From NCBI RefSeq assembly GCF_015679185.1, contig NZ_CP064939.1:2728001-2792000 (forward strand): DNA of 64,000 bases. Reading direction: 5' to 3'. This document shows, one piece after another, positions 33,969-42,416 of this stretch. Made by a program: the position numbers and the translations under genes. A model generated the notes under the pieces. It saw nothing but the letters and a program-made list of their open reading frames with translations, made no database searches and had not been told where the DNA came from. The first letter of the stretch is position 1. Each line of letters starts with the position of its first letter. This DNA is from Pedobacter endophyticus (lineage in GTDB: Bacteria; Bacteroidota; Bacteroidia; Sphingobacteriales; Sphingobacteriaceae).

Positions 33969-34008
33969 AAAAGGCTTCCTGATCCTGCGATCAGGAAGCC
34001 TTTTTTCA
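33969..34008. terminator. bidirectional intrinsic terminator between htrA and the DUF326 gene
   Basis: AAGGCTTCCTGATC (33971-33984) pairs with GATCAGGAAGCCTT (33989-34002) around a CTGC loop. T tracts lie on both sides, so it can serve both convergent genes. Confidence 0.9.
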
Positions 34009-34009
34009 T

Positions 34010-34354
34010 TTAGTCTTGTTGAATGTCTCCATGATTTGCGTGGCAAGCTTCGGCGCATTTCTGGCAAGCTTCGGCGCATTGTTTACAATGTTCGTGCTCG
34101 TGTTTGGCGCATTCTGCAGCGCAGGCCCTGCAAATTTCCTCACAAAGCAACAAATACTGCCGTGCGATGTTCGAGTCGCGTTGAAGTAATCGCGCAGCCA
34201 GCATACAAATATCTGAACAATCTCTATCCAGCTTAATACAATCGGCCATCATTTTCACATCGTCTTCTTGTAAGCACGATGAAGCACAATACTCGCAAGC
34301 AAGTGCGCAATCTAAAAGTGTTTGAATTAAGGCGTTGTTATTTCTGTTTTCCAT
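34010..34354 (-). CDS. DUF326 four-helix-bundle copper-binding protein, Cys-rich
   Basis: A 114-residue protein with no signal peptide and 16 cysteines at 16, 20, 23, 27, 39, 46, 50, 71, 75, 78, 82, 90, 93, 97, 100 and 104. They are arranged as CxxxC/CxxC repeats along predicted helices, with His residues in KHEHEHC. This is the pattern of DUF326 / copper-storage (Csp-like) proteins, where thiolates line a four-helix bundle and bind many Cu(I) ions. The cytoplasmic location suggests copper buffering. It is convergent with htrA and shares its terminator; no copper pump or CopY/CueR regulator is adjacent. Confidence 0.85.
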   Translation of the reverse strand: MENRNNNALIQTLLDCALACEYCASSCLQEDDVKMMADCIKLDRDCSDICMLAARLLQRDSNIARQYLLLCEEICRACAAECAKHEHEHCKQCAEACQKCAEACHANHGDIQQD

Positions 34355-34496
34355 ATCGTAATGATTTTGGTGATAAATTGTTTTGTTAATTTAACAACCT
34401 AACGACTCCGGAACAGTTTTAAAAAGTTCTATTTAGTTGCCCGTTGACTGAAGTCAACGGCAATGATAGGGAGGTCGACAGATCGGCAAGCAGAAC

Positions 34497-35645
34497 TCAT
34501 TTAATCAGTTTTATTGTTTGGGTAATCCAATCGGCCGAAACAGGATCCAGCAAAATATCAGGCTCAATTCCAAGGCTTTCGAAGTGCAGTTCTTGCTTAT
34601 TTCCATTCATATCAGTTGGGTAAAAACTAAAGCGCTTACTCGGAAGCAAGACGGCGTTGCCATAGTTACTACCGTAGGTAATTGTCCCTTTCGTAGTTGC
34701 CCCAAGTGTTTTAACATTTTTGCGCCCCCTTAACTGAATAATAAATTGCTCGGCATTACTAACTGTATATTCGTTTTGCAAAATATAAACGTTACCGTTA
34801 AAGCCTTTCAAAAAGTTGATAAATTGCTTTGATGTTTTGTAGCCTCCTCCGCCATTATTGCGCACATCGACAATCAAATTTTTGGTCAGTATTTTTGGCT
34901 TCACATCGTTGAAAAAATCAGTAGCCGTTTTGATATTTGCAGGCGACGAAGAAAAACTACCTAATCTCAAATAACCTATGTTTTCGGCTACTTCTTTGTA
35001 TTCGAAATTCCCATTGCTTTCGACTAAAACGGAATAATTTTTTTCAGCCGTTTTCTGGTAACCCAATCCAATTAATCGACTATTGGTAAACTTTACGTTT
35101 CTTAAAAGCACATAAGACCCCGGCGATCTTACAAACCGGATCACATCAAAATTATTTTTCAAACTTTTATGCAAAATGGCTTCAACAGCACCAAATTTGA
35201 GGTTCTGTAAGTAATAACTATTTAGCTCGTTTTTATAAACTACGTACCTGTTAACACCTTTGTAATCGGTATAAATCCCTTCAACGCTATCCACGGGGTA
35301 GTTCTTGAATTTACTTTCGATAGCAGCCGAATCAATTTTCGGTTTGAGATATTGAAATTTGTAGGTTGAATCTGCATTTCGATAAAAGCCCAGGTGATTA
35401 TCGTTAACAGGGTAAATGAGTTGCGCTAATTTCTGGTAAGCCTCAAAATCATTGTCGGTTTTTAAATTTTGTCGCAAATCCTGATACAGCCGGCGATATG
35501 AATCGTCGTTTTTAAGCTGATCTTTATAGGAAGGAGTTTTTTGTATGGCTTGATATAAAAAATCAAGATCCGCAATATTTAATTGTTCCTGTCCATACGA
35601 TTTAGCACCAATGACAAGTAAAATGATAAAAATGTATTTAGCCAT
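34497..35645 (-). CDS. S41-family (C-terminal processing/tricorn-like) peptidase
   Basis: A 382-residue protein with a signal peptide (about 18 residues, ending near SYGQ). An N-terminal helical region has a conserved DNDFEAYQKLAQLIYPVNDNHLGFY block, a typical S41 helper segment. The protease core begins with NIGYLRLGSF near 223, and LIVDVRNNGGGGYKTS follows near 258. The catalytic Ser is expected in YTVSNAEQF near 293. An S41 enzyme cleaves peptides or protein C-termini in the periplasm; no PDZ domain is evident. It starts 24 bp after rsmA on the same strand and may be its operon partner. Confidence 0.85.
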   Translation of the reverse strand: MAKYIFIILLVIGAKSYGQEQLNIADLDFLYQAIQKTPSYKDQLKNDDSYRRLYQDLRQNLKTDNDFEAYQKLAQLIYPVNDNHLGFYRNADSTYKFQYLKPKIDSAAIESKFKNYPVDSVEGIYTDYKGVNRYVVYKNELNSYYLQNLKFGAVEAILHKSLKNNFDVIRFVRSPGSYVLLRNVKFTNSRLIGLGYQKTAEKNYSVLVESNGNFEYKEVAENIGYLRLGSFSSSPANIKTATDFFNDVKPKILTKNLIVDVRNNGGGGYKTSKQFINFLKGFNGNVYILQNEYTVSNAEQFIIQLRGRKNVKTLGATTKGTITYGSNYGNAVLLPSKRFSFYPTDMNGNKQELHFESLGIEPDILLDPVSADWITQTIKLIK

Positions 35646-35669
35646 AGGGTAAGGACGGAAATTAAAGGT

Positions 35670-36455
35670 TTATCGTTGCATCAGCTCGCTTACATGCTGC
35701 GTTAATGCCACAAAATCGTCGACCGTCAATTGCTCGGCACGCTTTTCAAAATAAATATGATCGTCCATTTTATCTTTTGGCATAACGGCCGAAACGGCAT
35801 TGCGCAGCGTTTTTCTACGTTGGTTAAAACCGGCCTTCACTACACGCCAAAACAGTTTCTCGTCGCAATCTAACGTCTCCACTTCGTTTCTGGTTAAGCG
35901 AATTACCGCCGAATGAACCTTTGGCGGCGGGTTGAAAGTGCCCGGTTTAACAGTAAACAAATACTCAATTTTATAGTAAGCCTGCAAAAAAACGCTTAAA
36001 ATGCCGTATTCTTTATTTCCGGCTGGTGCTGCACAACGCTGGGCCACTTCTTTTTGAAACATCCCCACCATTTCGACCACCTTATTGCGATTATCTAAAA
36101 TCTTGAATAAAATCTGCGAGGAAATGTTGTAAGGAAAATTACCAATAATGGCAAACCGATCGGGAAAAATAGCATCGAAATCTAACTTCAAAAAATCGCC
36201 ATTAATTAAGCGGTTGCCCAACTCCGGATATTTTTCATTCAAAAAATGGAAAGATTCGGTATCAATATCGATTAGATAAGTTTGAAGATCGCTGCGTTGA
36301 AGCAAAAAATCTGAAAGGATTCCCATTCCAGGCCCTACTTCTAAAACCTGATTGTACTTGTCGGTACTGATCAAGCTTTCTACAATGCGGTTGGCAATGC
36401 CTTTATCAGTTAAAAAATGCTGCCCTAAATGTTTTTTCGCCTTTACTAAACTCAT
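35670..36455 (-). CDS. rsmA: 16S rRNA (adenine1518-N6/adenine1519-N6)-dimethyltransferase
   Basis: A 261-residue SAM-dependent methyltransferase (KsgA/RsmA) that dimethylates two adenines near the 3' end of 16S rRNA during 30S maturation. It starts SLVKAKKHLGQHFLTD, the family's N-terminal block. SAM motif I is VLEVGPGMG near 36-44, the catalytic motif IV is GNFPYNISS near 107-115, and PPPKVHSAV and FNQRRKTLRNA follow. The ATG at 36455 is chosen over a GTG six codons upstream because it gives the standard N-terminus. The S41 peptidase gene follows on the same strand. Confidence 0.95.
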   Translation of the reverse strand: MSLVKAKKHLGQHFLTDKGIANRIVESLISTDKYNQVLEVGPGMGILSDFLLQRSDLQTYLIDIDTESFHFLNEKYPELGNRLINGDFLKLDFDAIFPDRFAIIGNFPYNISSQILFKILDNRNKVVEMVGMFQKEVAQRCAAPAGNKEYGILSVFLQAYYKIEYLFTVKPGTFNPPPKVHSAVIRLTRNEVETLDCDEKLFWRVVKAGFNQRRKTLRNAVSAVMPKDKMDDHIYFEKRAEQLTVDDFVALTQHVSELMQR

Positions 36456-36637
36456 CGTTCCATTTTTTGCCACGAAGCGCCGAAATCACGGAGCGAATAT
36501 TTAGAAAAATACTCTTTTTTCATTTCCGTATCAACGATGTTTCGGTGACTGAATTTTCTTACAAAATAAGTAAATTTTATCCGGTAAGCGTCGCTTTAAA
36601 CGAAAATCAGTAATTTGCGCTAAAATTCCCAGTAATT

Positions 36638-37717
36638 ATGAGCAATAAACTTAAAATTGGCATTAGTATAGGCGACGTAAACGGTATAGGTTTAGAGGTG
36701 ATTATTAAAACGCTTTCTCACCCTGCTATTTTAAATTACTGTGTTCCGATTGTTTATGGTCATACCAAGGTTTCATCTTTCCACAGGAAAGCTAATGGGC
36801 TTGGCGATTTCAGTTTTAATGTAATTAATCATGCCAATCAAGCCCAGTTTAAAAAGGCAAATATGATTAATTGCTGGGAAGAAGATGTAAAAATCGAGCT
36901 TGGTCAGGTAACAGAAACCGGCGGTAAATACGCACTGTTATCTTTGGAAAGAGCAACTGCCGACCTGGTAAATGGCGATATTGATGCGCTAGTTACCGCC
37001 CCAATAAACAAGCACAACATTCAATCGGAAACTTTTGCTTTTCCCGGGCATACCGAATATTTGCAACAAAAAAGCGGTAGCAGGGATGTGTTGATGTTTT
37101 TAATAAGCGAAGGTTTACGTGTGGGGGTAGTTACAGGCCACATACCCGTTAAAGACGTTGCAACGTCGATAACAAAAGAGAAAATTTTGGGCAAGTTAAA
37201 GCTGATTAATGAGAGTTTGAAAAAAGACTTCTGGATCGAAAAGCCAAAAATCGCCGTTTTAGGGTTAAATCCGCACGCCAGCGACAATGGTTTGCTCGGC
37301 AAAGAAGAGGCTGAAATTATAACGCCGGCTATTCAGGAAGCGTACAACAAAGGAATAATGGTTTTTGGTCCCTACCCCGCCGATGGGTTTTTCGGTAATG
37401 GCAGTTACAAACAGTTCGATGCCGTTTTGGCCATGTATCACGATCAGGGCTTAATTCCTTTCAAAACATTGGCTTTTGAAAATGGTGTAAACTACACGGC
37501 TGGCCTAAACTTCGTACGCACCTCTCCCGATCATGGAACGGGCTACGACATTGCAGGTAAAAATCTTGCCGATGCGACTTCTTTTACCGAAGCGTTATTT
37601 TCTGCCATCCACATTGTTAAAAACCGCCGGGAACAAGAGGAAATGTTGAGTAACCAGTTGCGCACAGGCGGAAAAGTGGTTGAAACACAGTTCGACATTA
37701 AAGACGATGCGTCTTAA
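36638..37717 (+). CDS. pdxA: 4-hydroxythreonine-4-phosphate dehydrogenase
   Basis: A 359-residue enzyme of the DXP-dependent pyridoxal-phosphate pathway, oxidising 4-phosphohydroxy-L-threonine with NAD. It begins with KIGISIGDVNGIGLEVI (about 5-21). Metal-binding His residues lie in FPGHTEYL near 147, AMYHDQG near 270 and SPDHGTGYDIAG near 300. VTAPINKHN is also typical. The length is slightly above the usual ~330 because of an insertion after GHTKVSSFHR. It is divergent from rsmA. Confidence 0.95.
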   Translation: MSNKLKIGISIGDVNGIGLEVIIKTLSHPAILNYCVPIVYGHTKVSSFHRKANGLGDFSFNVINHANQAQFKKANMINCWEEDVKIELGQVTETGGKYALLSLERATADLVNGDIDALVTAPINKHNIQSETFAFPGHTEYLQQKSGSRDVLMFLISEGLRVGVVTGHIPVKDVATSITKEKILGKLKLINESLKKDFWIEKPKIAVLGLNPHASDNGLLGKEEAEIITPAIQEAYNKGIMVFGPYPADGFFGNGSYKQFDAVLAMYHDQGLIPFKTLAFENGVNYTAGLNFVRTSPDHGTGYDIAGKNLADATSFTEALFSAIHIVKNRREQEEMLSNQLRTGGKVVETQFDIKDDAS

Positions 37718-37832
37718 GTGGGGAGTTTTGAGTTGGGAGTTGGGAGTTGGGAGTCCGAAGTCGGGAGCCGAAAGCTTCAAGCTAAAAGCTAGCTTAAGTT
37801 AGAAACACACCTCAGCGGTCAATCCTTTCTAA
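37718..37832. repeat. short-period direct repeats between pdxA and the MFS gene
   Basis: GAGTTGG units repeat several times at 37730-37755 and grade into GGAGTCCGAAGTCGGGAG. Similar GAGTC-based text follows fabH (about 44376-44402) and lutB (about 53745-53770). Confidence 0.5.
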
Positions 37833-39020
37833 ATGAACAGCAATAAATCTACCCGCCGCATATTACCAATTATTGTAGTTTCGCAATTCCTTTGCACTTC
37901 ACTGTGGTTTGCTGGTAACGCGGTGTTACCCGATATTATTAAGCTTTTCCCTGCCGAGCCGAACTTATTGGCCAACCTAACCAGCATGGTTCAGTTCGGG
38001 TTTATCAGCGGAACGTTAGTTTTTGCCGTTTTGGCCATTTCCGATCTCTTTTCACCCTCGAAAGTGTTTTTCACCTGTGGGTTAATCGCAGCAGCGTTCA
38101 ATTTGGCTGTATGCATCCCATTCAATGATGTGCATATGCTGTTGTTGTTCCGCTTTCTTACGGGCTTTATGCTTGCCGGAATCTATCCCGTGGGCATGAA
38201 AATTGCTTCTGATTACTTTAAAGATGGATTGGGAAAATCGTTAGGCTTTTTAGTCGGCGCACTCGTTTTTGGAACAGCATTTCCGCATTTGCTCAAAACC
38301 TTCACCGGATATTTTCCATGGCAATACGTTATTTATGCCACATCAGCGTTATCATTTGCCGGCGCAATTTGCATCAGGCTCCTTGTTCCAAATGGCCCAC
38401 ATCGGGTAGCCGGGCAAAAATTCAAGTTTAATTCCTGCTTGGATGGATTTAAGAACGTTCAATTTCGATCCGCAGCATTCGGGTACTTTGGCCACATGTG
38501 GGAGTTATATACTTTTTGGGCGTTTCTACCGTCTATGCTGCTATTTTACAACAGCACACATCCATTTGCAGCACTAAATATCCCATTGTTTTCATTTTTG
38601 GTGATTGCGTCGGGCGGTCTTTCCTGTATGCTCGGCGGATTGCTTTCGCAAAAATATGGCACCAAAAATATTGCTGCCATCGCGCTTTCGTTATCAGGCT
38701 TGTGTTGCCTGCTTTCGCCGATCTTCCTCTTTACCAGCTCGGCCTTTTTTTTCCTTGCCTTCTTATTTTTATGGGGATTATCAGGCACAGCAGATTCACC
38801 GTTATTTTCATCACTGGTGGCCAGGCACGCACCCGAGGCGTTACGGGGAACATCATTAACGCTGGTTAACTGTATTGGTTTTGCCATTACCATTGTGAGC
38901 ATCCAGGTAATCAATCTTTTGGCCAAAGAGATTAATTCGCGTTATATTTATATGATTTTGGCTATCGGACCTGTTTTCGGTATTTTAGCCTTATTAAACA
39001 AAAAAACTGATCATGTTTAA
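37833..39020 (+). CDS. major facilitator superfamily transporter
   Basis: A 395-residue protein with about 12 hydrophobic helices in two halves. The second half has GGLLSQKYGTKN near 268, the MFS loop motif. FRFLTGFMLAGIYPVGMKIASDYF near 100-123 corresponds to helix 4-5 signatures of the cyanate/drug type. The substrate is unknown. The stop overlaps the sulfurtransferase start by 8 bp, so the two are co-translated and perhaps functionally linked, for example transport of a sulfur compound or cyanate (inference). Confidence 0.85.
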   Translation: MNSNKSTRRILPIIVVSQFLCTSLWFAGNAVLPDIIKLFPAEPNLLANLTSMVQFGFISGTLVFAVLAISDLFSPSKVFFTCGLIAAAFNLAVCIPFNDVHMLLLFRFLTGFMLAGIYPVGMKIASDYFKDGLGKSLGFLVGALVFGTAFPHLLKTFTGYFPWQYVIYATSALSFAGAICIRLLVPNGPHRVAGQKFKFNSCLDGFKNVQFRSAAFGYFGHMWELYTFWAFLPSMLLFYNSTHPFAALNIPLFSFLVIASGGLSCMLGGLLSQKYGTKNIAAIALSLSGLCCLLSPIFLFTSSAFFFLAFLFLWGLSGTADSPLFSSLVARHAPEALRGTSLTLVNCIGFAITIVSIQVINLLAKEINSRYIYMILAIGPVFGILALLNKKTDHV

Positions 39021-39855
39021 ACTTTCCCCAATTATAAAGCCCGAAGATTTAACCTGGATTAACCAGGATGAAGAAATTGTACTTATCGATGCCAGCGCAG
39101 GTTCGAAAGCACGCTACGATGAGCAGCATTTAACCGGTGCATTATTTGCCGATGTTAATGAAGATTTGGCCAATATTGGCGATTTTGCAGTCGGCGGTCG
39201 CCATCCTTTACCAACCTCCGAACAATTTAGCACCGTTTTGCAAAAACTCGGAATTACCAAAGATAGCCATGTTATTGTTTACGATGACAAAAACGGTGGC
39301 AATGCCGCGGCACGCCTTTGGTGGATGTTGCGGGCGATAGGACATGAAAAAGTACAAGTAATTGATGGCGGCTTTCAAGCCGCCGTTAAAGCGGGCTTCC
39401 CCATAACCAACAAGGTCGAAGTTCCAAAGTCGGTGGGTAAATATGAAGTAAGCGCCTGGGCGTTGCCCTTATCGACTATCGATGAAGTAGAAACAGTAGC
39501 TCAAACCGCAGATCATATTGTAATCGATGTGCGTGATGCCAATCGTTTCGCCGGATTAACAGAACCCATAGATACCGTTGCTGGCCATATCCCTGGTGCA
39601 ACCAACATTCCATTTACCGAAAACTTAACTGCCGATGGTCGCTTTTTATCGCCAGACCTATTAAAAGAAAAATATACTGCAGCCCTTGGCGAAATTAAAC
39701 CTGAAAATGTGATTGTACATTGCGGATCGGGAATAACCGCTTGTCATACGCTTTTGGCAATGGATTACGCTGGTCTGTCGATCCCAAAACTATATGTAGG
39801 CTCGTGGAGCGAGTGGAGCAGAAACAATAAGGAAATGGTATTGCTTAATAACTAA
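39013..39855 (+). CDS. two-domain rhodanese-type sulfurtransferase (SseA-like)
   Basis: A 280-residue protein with two rhodanese domains. The N-terminal one is inactive in layout (LIDASAGSKARYDEQHLTGALFAD near 24). The C-terminal one has the active-site loop HCGSGITAC with Cys 237. CGSG(I/V)TA loops are typical of 3-mercaptopyruvate sulfurtransferases, while thiosulfate enzymes usually have a CRKGVTA-type loop. It transfers sulfane sulfur to thiol acceptors or cyanide in the cytoplasm. It overlaps the MFS gene by 8 bp and is followed 6 bp later by the beta-lactamase-like gene, making a three-gene operon. Confidence 0.9.
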   Translation: MFKLSPIIKPEDLTWINQDEEIVLIDASAGSKARYDEQHLTGALFADVNEDLANIGDFAVGGRHPLPTSEQFSTVLQKLGITKDSHVIVYDDKNGGNAAARLWWMLRAIGHEKVQVIDGGFQAAVKAGFPITNKVEVPKSVGKYEVSAWALPLSTIDEVETVAQTADHIVIDVRDANRFAGLTEPIDTVAGHIPGATNIPFTENLTADGRFLSPDLLKEKYTAALGEIKPENVIVHCGSGITACHTLLAMDYAGLSIPKLYVGSWSEWSRNNKEMVLLNN

Positions 39856-39861
39856 CATCTA

Positions 39862-41220
39862 ATGAATAGCTTCAAAAGCATGCGCAATGCCATCAAAAGT
39901 ATAACTATTTGCATTTGGTTATCAGCTAGTTTCAGCCAGCTACAAGGCCAAACGTTAAACAAGCAAAAGCTCGACAGTCTTTTTGATCGTCTTTCGGCCG
40001 ACAACCAGGCAATGGGAACCTTCGCGATCGCAAAAAATGGAAACGTTTTATATTCACGGTCCATTGGGTATAGCCTTATTTCGGGCGATAAAAAGATTAA
40101 GAACGACGCCAATACGCAATTTATGATCGGATCGGTTTCCAAAATGTTTACGGCAACAATGATATTTCAACTCATCGATGAACATAAACTTTCGTTGGAT
40201 ACAAAGCTTTCGAAGTATTTTCCGAAAATACCAGCCGCTTCGGAAATTACGATCGGCACATTACTTTCTCACAAAAGTGGCTTATTTGACTTTGTAAACG
40301 ACATATCAGATCGATCGTTTTTAACAAAACCACAATCTCGCTCTAAAATTTTGAGCTATATACAGTATGGGCAACGCCATTTCGCCCCCAACACTGATCA
40401 GTTATATTCTAATTCGGGCTATTTGTTGTTGGCATCAATAATAGAAAAAATTACAAAGCAGAAGTACAGCCAGCAGTTGCAAGAACGAATTTGCAAAAGG
40501 CTGAACCTAACCAAAACATTTTCGCCAACAGCTCGAAATTTAGGTACCACAAAATCATATTACTTTAATGGTACGTGGAATGAAATTGCCGATTTATACC
40601 CTCCAAATATTACAGGCGTTGGCGACATCGTATCAACACCAACAGAAATGATTGTTTTTATCGATGCCCTATTTAATGATAAGCTCATATCCAGCAAGAG
40701 CGTTAATATGATGAAAAAATCTGCGGGACCCGCTCATGGCATGGGGCTAATGAAGGTTCCCTTCGGTGAAAAGCTGGGGTATGGGCACGGTGGCGATACT
40801 TACGGAACGCATTCGCTCGTGGCATCGTTCGAAAAAGACAGTTTAACGCTTGCTTTTAGTGATAATGGTGAGAATTATCCCCATAACGACATTGCAATTG
40901 CTATGCTAAGCATCTATTTTAACCAGCCCTTCACCATGCCTGATTTTTGTGAACTTAATTATACAGCAGCTCAGTTAGGCGCCTATTCGGGTCGGTATGC
41001 AAGCGAGCAAATCCCGTTAGAAATAACAGTAACTCAAAAAGATAACAAATTGAGCGCACAGGCTGCCGGACAATCGTCTTTCCCGCTAAAAAGTAGCGAA
41101 AAGAACAAGTTCCATTTTCGAAGCGCAAATCTGGAACTGGAATTTAATCCCGAAAAGGGCGAAATGCTACTTAAACAGCACGGAAAATCGTATTTGTACC
41201 ATAAGGAAACCAAAAAGTAA
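39862..41220 (+). CDS. class C beta-lactamase-related serine hydrolase (secreted)
   Basis: A 452-residue protein with a signal peptide (cleavage near LQGQ, residue 31). The serine beta-lactamase/PBP4-like fold shows the SxxK motif SVSK (Ser 91, Lys 94), the YxN motif YSNSGY near 183, and GHGGDTYG near 308 in place of KTG. The C-terminal part (about 360-450) is an all-beta domain as found in family S12 D-Ala peptidase/esterase relatives. It may act on peptidoglycan peptides, D-amino-acid peptides or esters; true beta-lactam resistance cannot be inferred. It is the last gene of the MFS-sulfurtransferase operon. Confidence 0.85.
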   Translation: MNSFKSMRNAIKSITICIWLSASFSQLQGQTLNKQKLDSLFDRLSADNQAMGTFAIAKNGNVLYSRSIGYSLISGDKKIKNDANTQFMIGSVSKMFTATMIFQLIDEHKLSLDTKLSKYFPKIPAASEITIGTLLSHKSGLFDFVNDISDRSFLTKPQSRSKILSYIQYGQRHFAPNTDQLYSNSGYLLLASIIEKITKQKYSQQLQERICKRLNLTKTFSPTARNLGTTKSYYFNGTWNEIADLYPPNITGVGDIVSTPTEMIVFIDALFNDKLISSKSVNMMKKSAGPAHGMGLMKVPFGEKLGYGHGGDTYGTHSLVASFEKDSLTLAFSDNGENYPHNDIAIAMLSIYFNQPFTMPDFCELNYTAAQLGAYSGRYASEQIPLEITVTQKDNKLSAQAAGQSSFPLKSSEKNKFHFRSANLELEFNPEKGEMLLKQHGKSYLYHKETKK

Positions 41221-41486
41221 CTCCAGTACTTTATTGTAACCCGTCCCGGCCGCCGAGCTTAACGTCTCGGATGGCAACCGTGGAATTACAATTCACCTCA
41301 CTTGGCGCAGAGATTTTTCCATGACTGCCGTCATGCTGGATTTATTTCAGCATCTTCTTGTTATAACGGCCCTGCTGACGTGGTGGTTAAACCAGAACGC
41401 CCAAACTCCGCAAACAGTGGTTTTACAACTTACCTAACAGCAAGCAAACTGATTTCCAAAAAATTACAATCATTAATCATTTGAAG
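41221..41486. repeat. intergenic region with a dispersed-repeat fragment
   Basis: CATGCTGGATTTATTTCAGC near 41332 resembles text near 24040-24080 and, inverted, 3905-3950. A 60-codon frame here has no coding features. Nothing else is seen. Confidence 0.4.
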
Positions 41487-41516
41487 TTGTTGCTACACCA
41501 GTGGCAACAATTTTTA
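41487..41516 (+). terminator. terminator-like hairpin upstream of the DUF177 operon
   Basis: TTGTTGC (41487-41493) pairs with GCAACAA (41504-41510), followed by TTTTT. It would stop transcripts arriving from the upstream operon. Confidence 0.6.
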
Positions 41517-41547
41517 AAAAACATTTTTTATCTAACTATTTTATCCA

Positions 41548-41555
41548 TACATTTG
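41548..41555 (+). promoter_or_regulatory. Bacteroidota -7 element for the lipid-synthesis operon
   Basis: TACATTTG matches TAnnTTTG exactly, 22 bp before the TTG start of the DUF177 gene. No convincing -33 TTG is visible. Confidence 0.6.
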
Positions 41556-41577
41556 CAGGCTAAAATTTTACAGTACT

Positions 41578-42108
41578 TTGAAGCCATTAAAACAATTTTC
41601 GATACCGTTTACCGGGTTAAAATTGGGAGTTCATCAGTTTGATTATGAGCTTGATGACCGCTTTTTTAACGCGTTTGAGTATTCGTTGATCAAAAGTGGA
41701 AATTTAAAGGTAGACCTGGAACTTGACAAACAAGAAACCATGTTGATCTTAAAGTTTAAAGTTTTAGGAACAGTAAATTTAGATTGTGATAAATGCTTAG
41801 CTGAATTTGCCTATCCGGTAAATTTGTATGAGCGGCAGATTGTAAAATTTGCAGAAGATGAGCTGGAAAGCGATGATGAAGAAATCATTACGCTAAACCG
41901 TAAAGATACCGAGATTGATATATCGGCGCCTTTATACGAAATGATAAACGTGGCCGTACCGTATATCAAAAACTGCGAGCAGGCAGATAAAGCGTGTGAT
42001 CAGGAAATGATCGATCGTTTAGAGCAACTCTCTATCGATAAGCAGGCAGAAGAAAACGAACAAACAAGCGACCCACGTTGGGAAGCCCTTAATAAGTTAA
42101 AAAAATAA
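41578..42108 (+). CDS. DUF177 (YceD-like) protein with TTG start
   Basis: A 176-residue protein of the YceD/DUF177 family, with VNLDCDKCLAEFAYPV near 75-91 (CxxC motif), the acidic block AEDELESDDEE, and a C-terminal DPRWEALNKLKK. In bacteria this gene precedes rpmF and its product is linked to 23S rRNA/ribosome assembly. No in-frame ATG exists before residue 55, and the -7 promoter at 41548 leaves room only for the TTG at 41578, so the non-ATG start is well supported. It opens the DUF177-rpmF-plsX-fabH-accB-accC series. Confidence 0.88.
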   Translation: MKPLKQFSIPFTGLKLGVHQFDYELDDRFFNAFEYSLIKSGNLKVDLELDKQETMLILKFKVLGTVNLDCDKCLAEFAYPVNLYERQIVKFAEDELESDDEEIITLNRKDTEIDISAPLYEMINVAVPYIKNCEQADKACDQEMIDRLEQLSIDKQAEENEQTSDPRWEALNKLKK

Positions 42109-42123
42109 TTAGATTATACACCA

Positions 42124-42315
42124 ATGGCACATCCAAAACGGAAAATCTCGAAACAGAGAAAAAATAAAAGAAGAACCCACTATAAAGCTGAGCTTCCTTC
42201 TTTAGCAACTTGCGCAGCAACAGGTGCTATCCACGTACCTCACCGTGCATACAACGTTGATGGTAACCTATACTATAACGGTAAATTGGTTATCGAAAAT
42301 ACTCAAATCGGGTAA
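42124..42315 (+). CDS. rpmF: 50S ribosomal protein L32
   Basis: A 63-residue basic ribosomal protein starting MAHPKRKISKQRKNKRRTH, the classical L32 N-terminus, with the LATCAATGAIHVPHRAY block. Only one Cys (Cys 29) is present, so it is a zinc-free form of L32. It lies 15 bp after the DUF177 gene and 101 bp before plsX, as in many bacteria. Confidence 0.97.
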   Translation: MAHPKRKISKQRKNKRRTHYKAELPSLATCAATGAIHVPHRAYNVDGNLYYNGKLVIENTQIG

Positions 42316-42416
42316 TTTTCTTCAAAAATTGTTTGTGTTTTCAGCGGCTTTAGTCATACCTTAGTCAACTGAAAAATTTAGGATTTAACCTAACTTAACA
42401 CAGACAGATTTTTTCT

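Noticed and set aside
36456..36473. GTG start extending rsmA by six residues
   Set aside because: The ATG at 36455 begins the standard KAKKHLGQHFL N-terminus.
39862..41220. Antibiotic-resistance beta-lactamase
   Set aside because: SxxK and YxN are present but the KTG motif is replaced and a C-terminal beta domain is attached, as in S12 peptidase/esterase relatives.
41302..41484. 60-codon frame between the beta-lactamase-like gene and DUF177
   Set aside because: It consists partly of the dispersed repeat fragment and has no promoter or family match.
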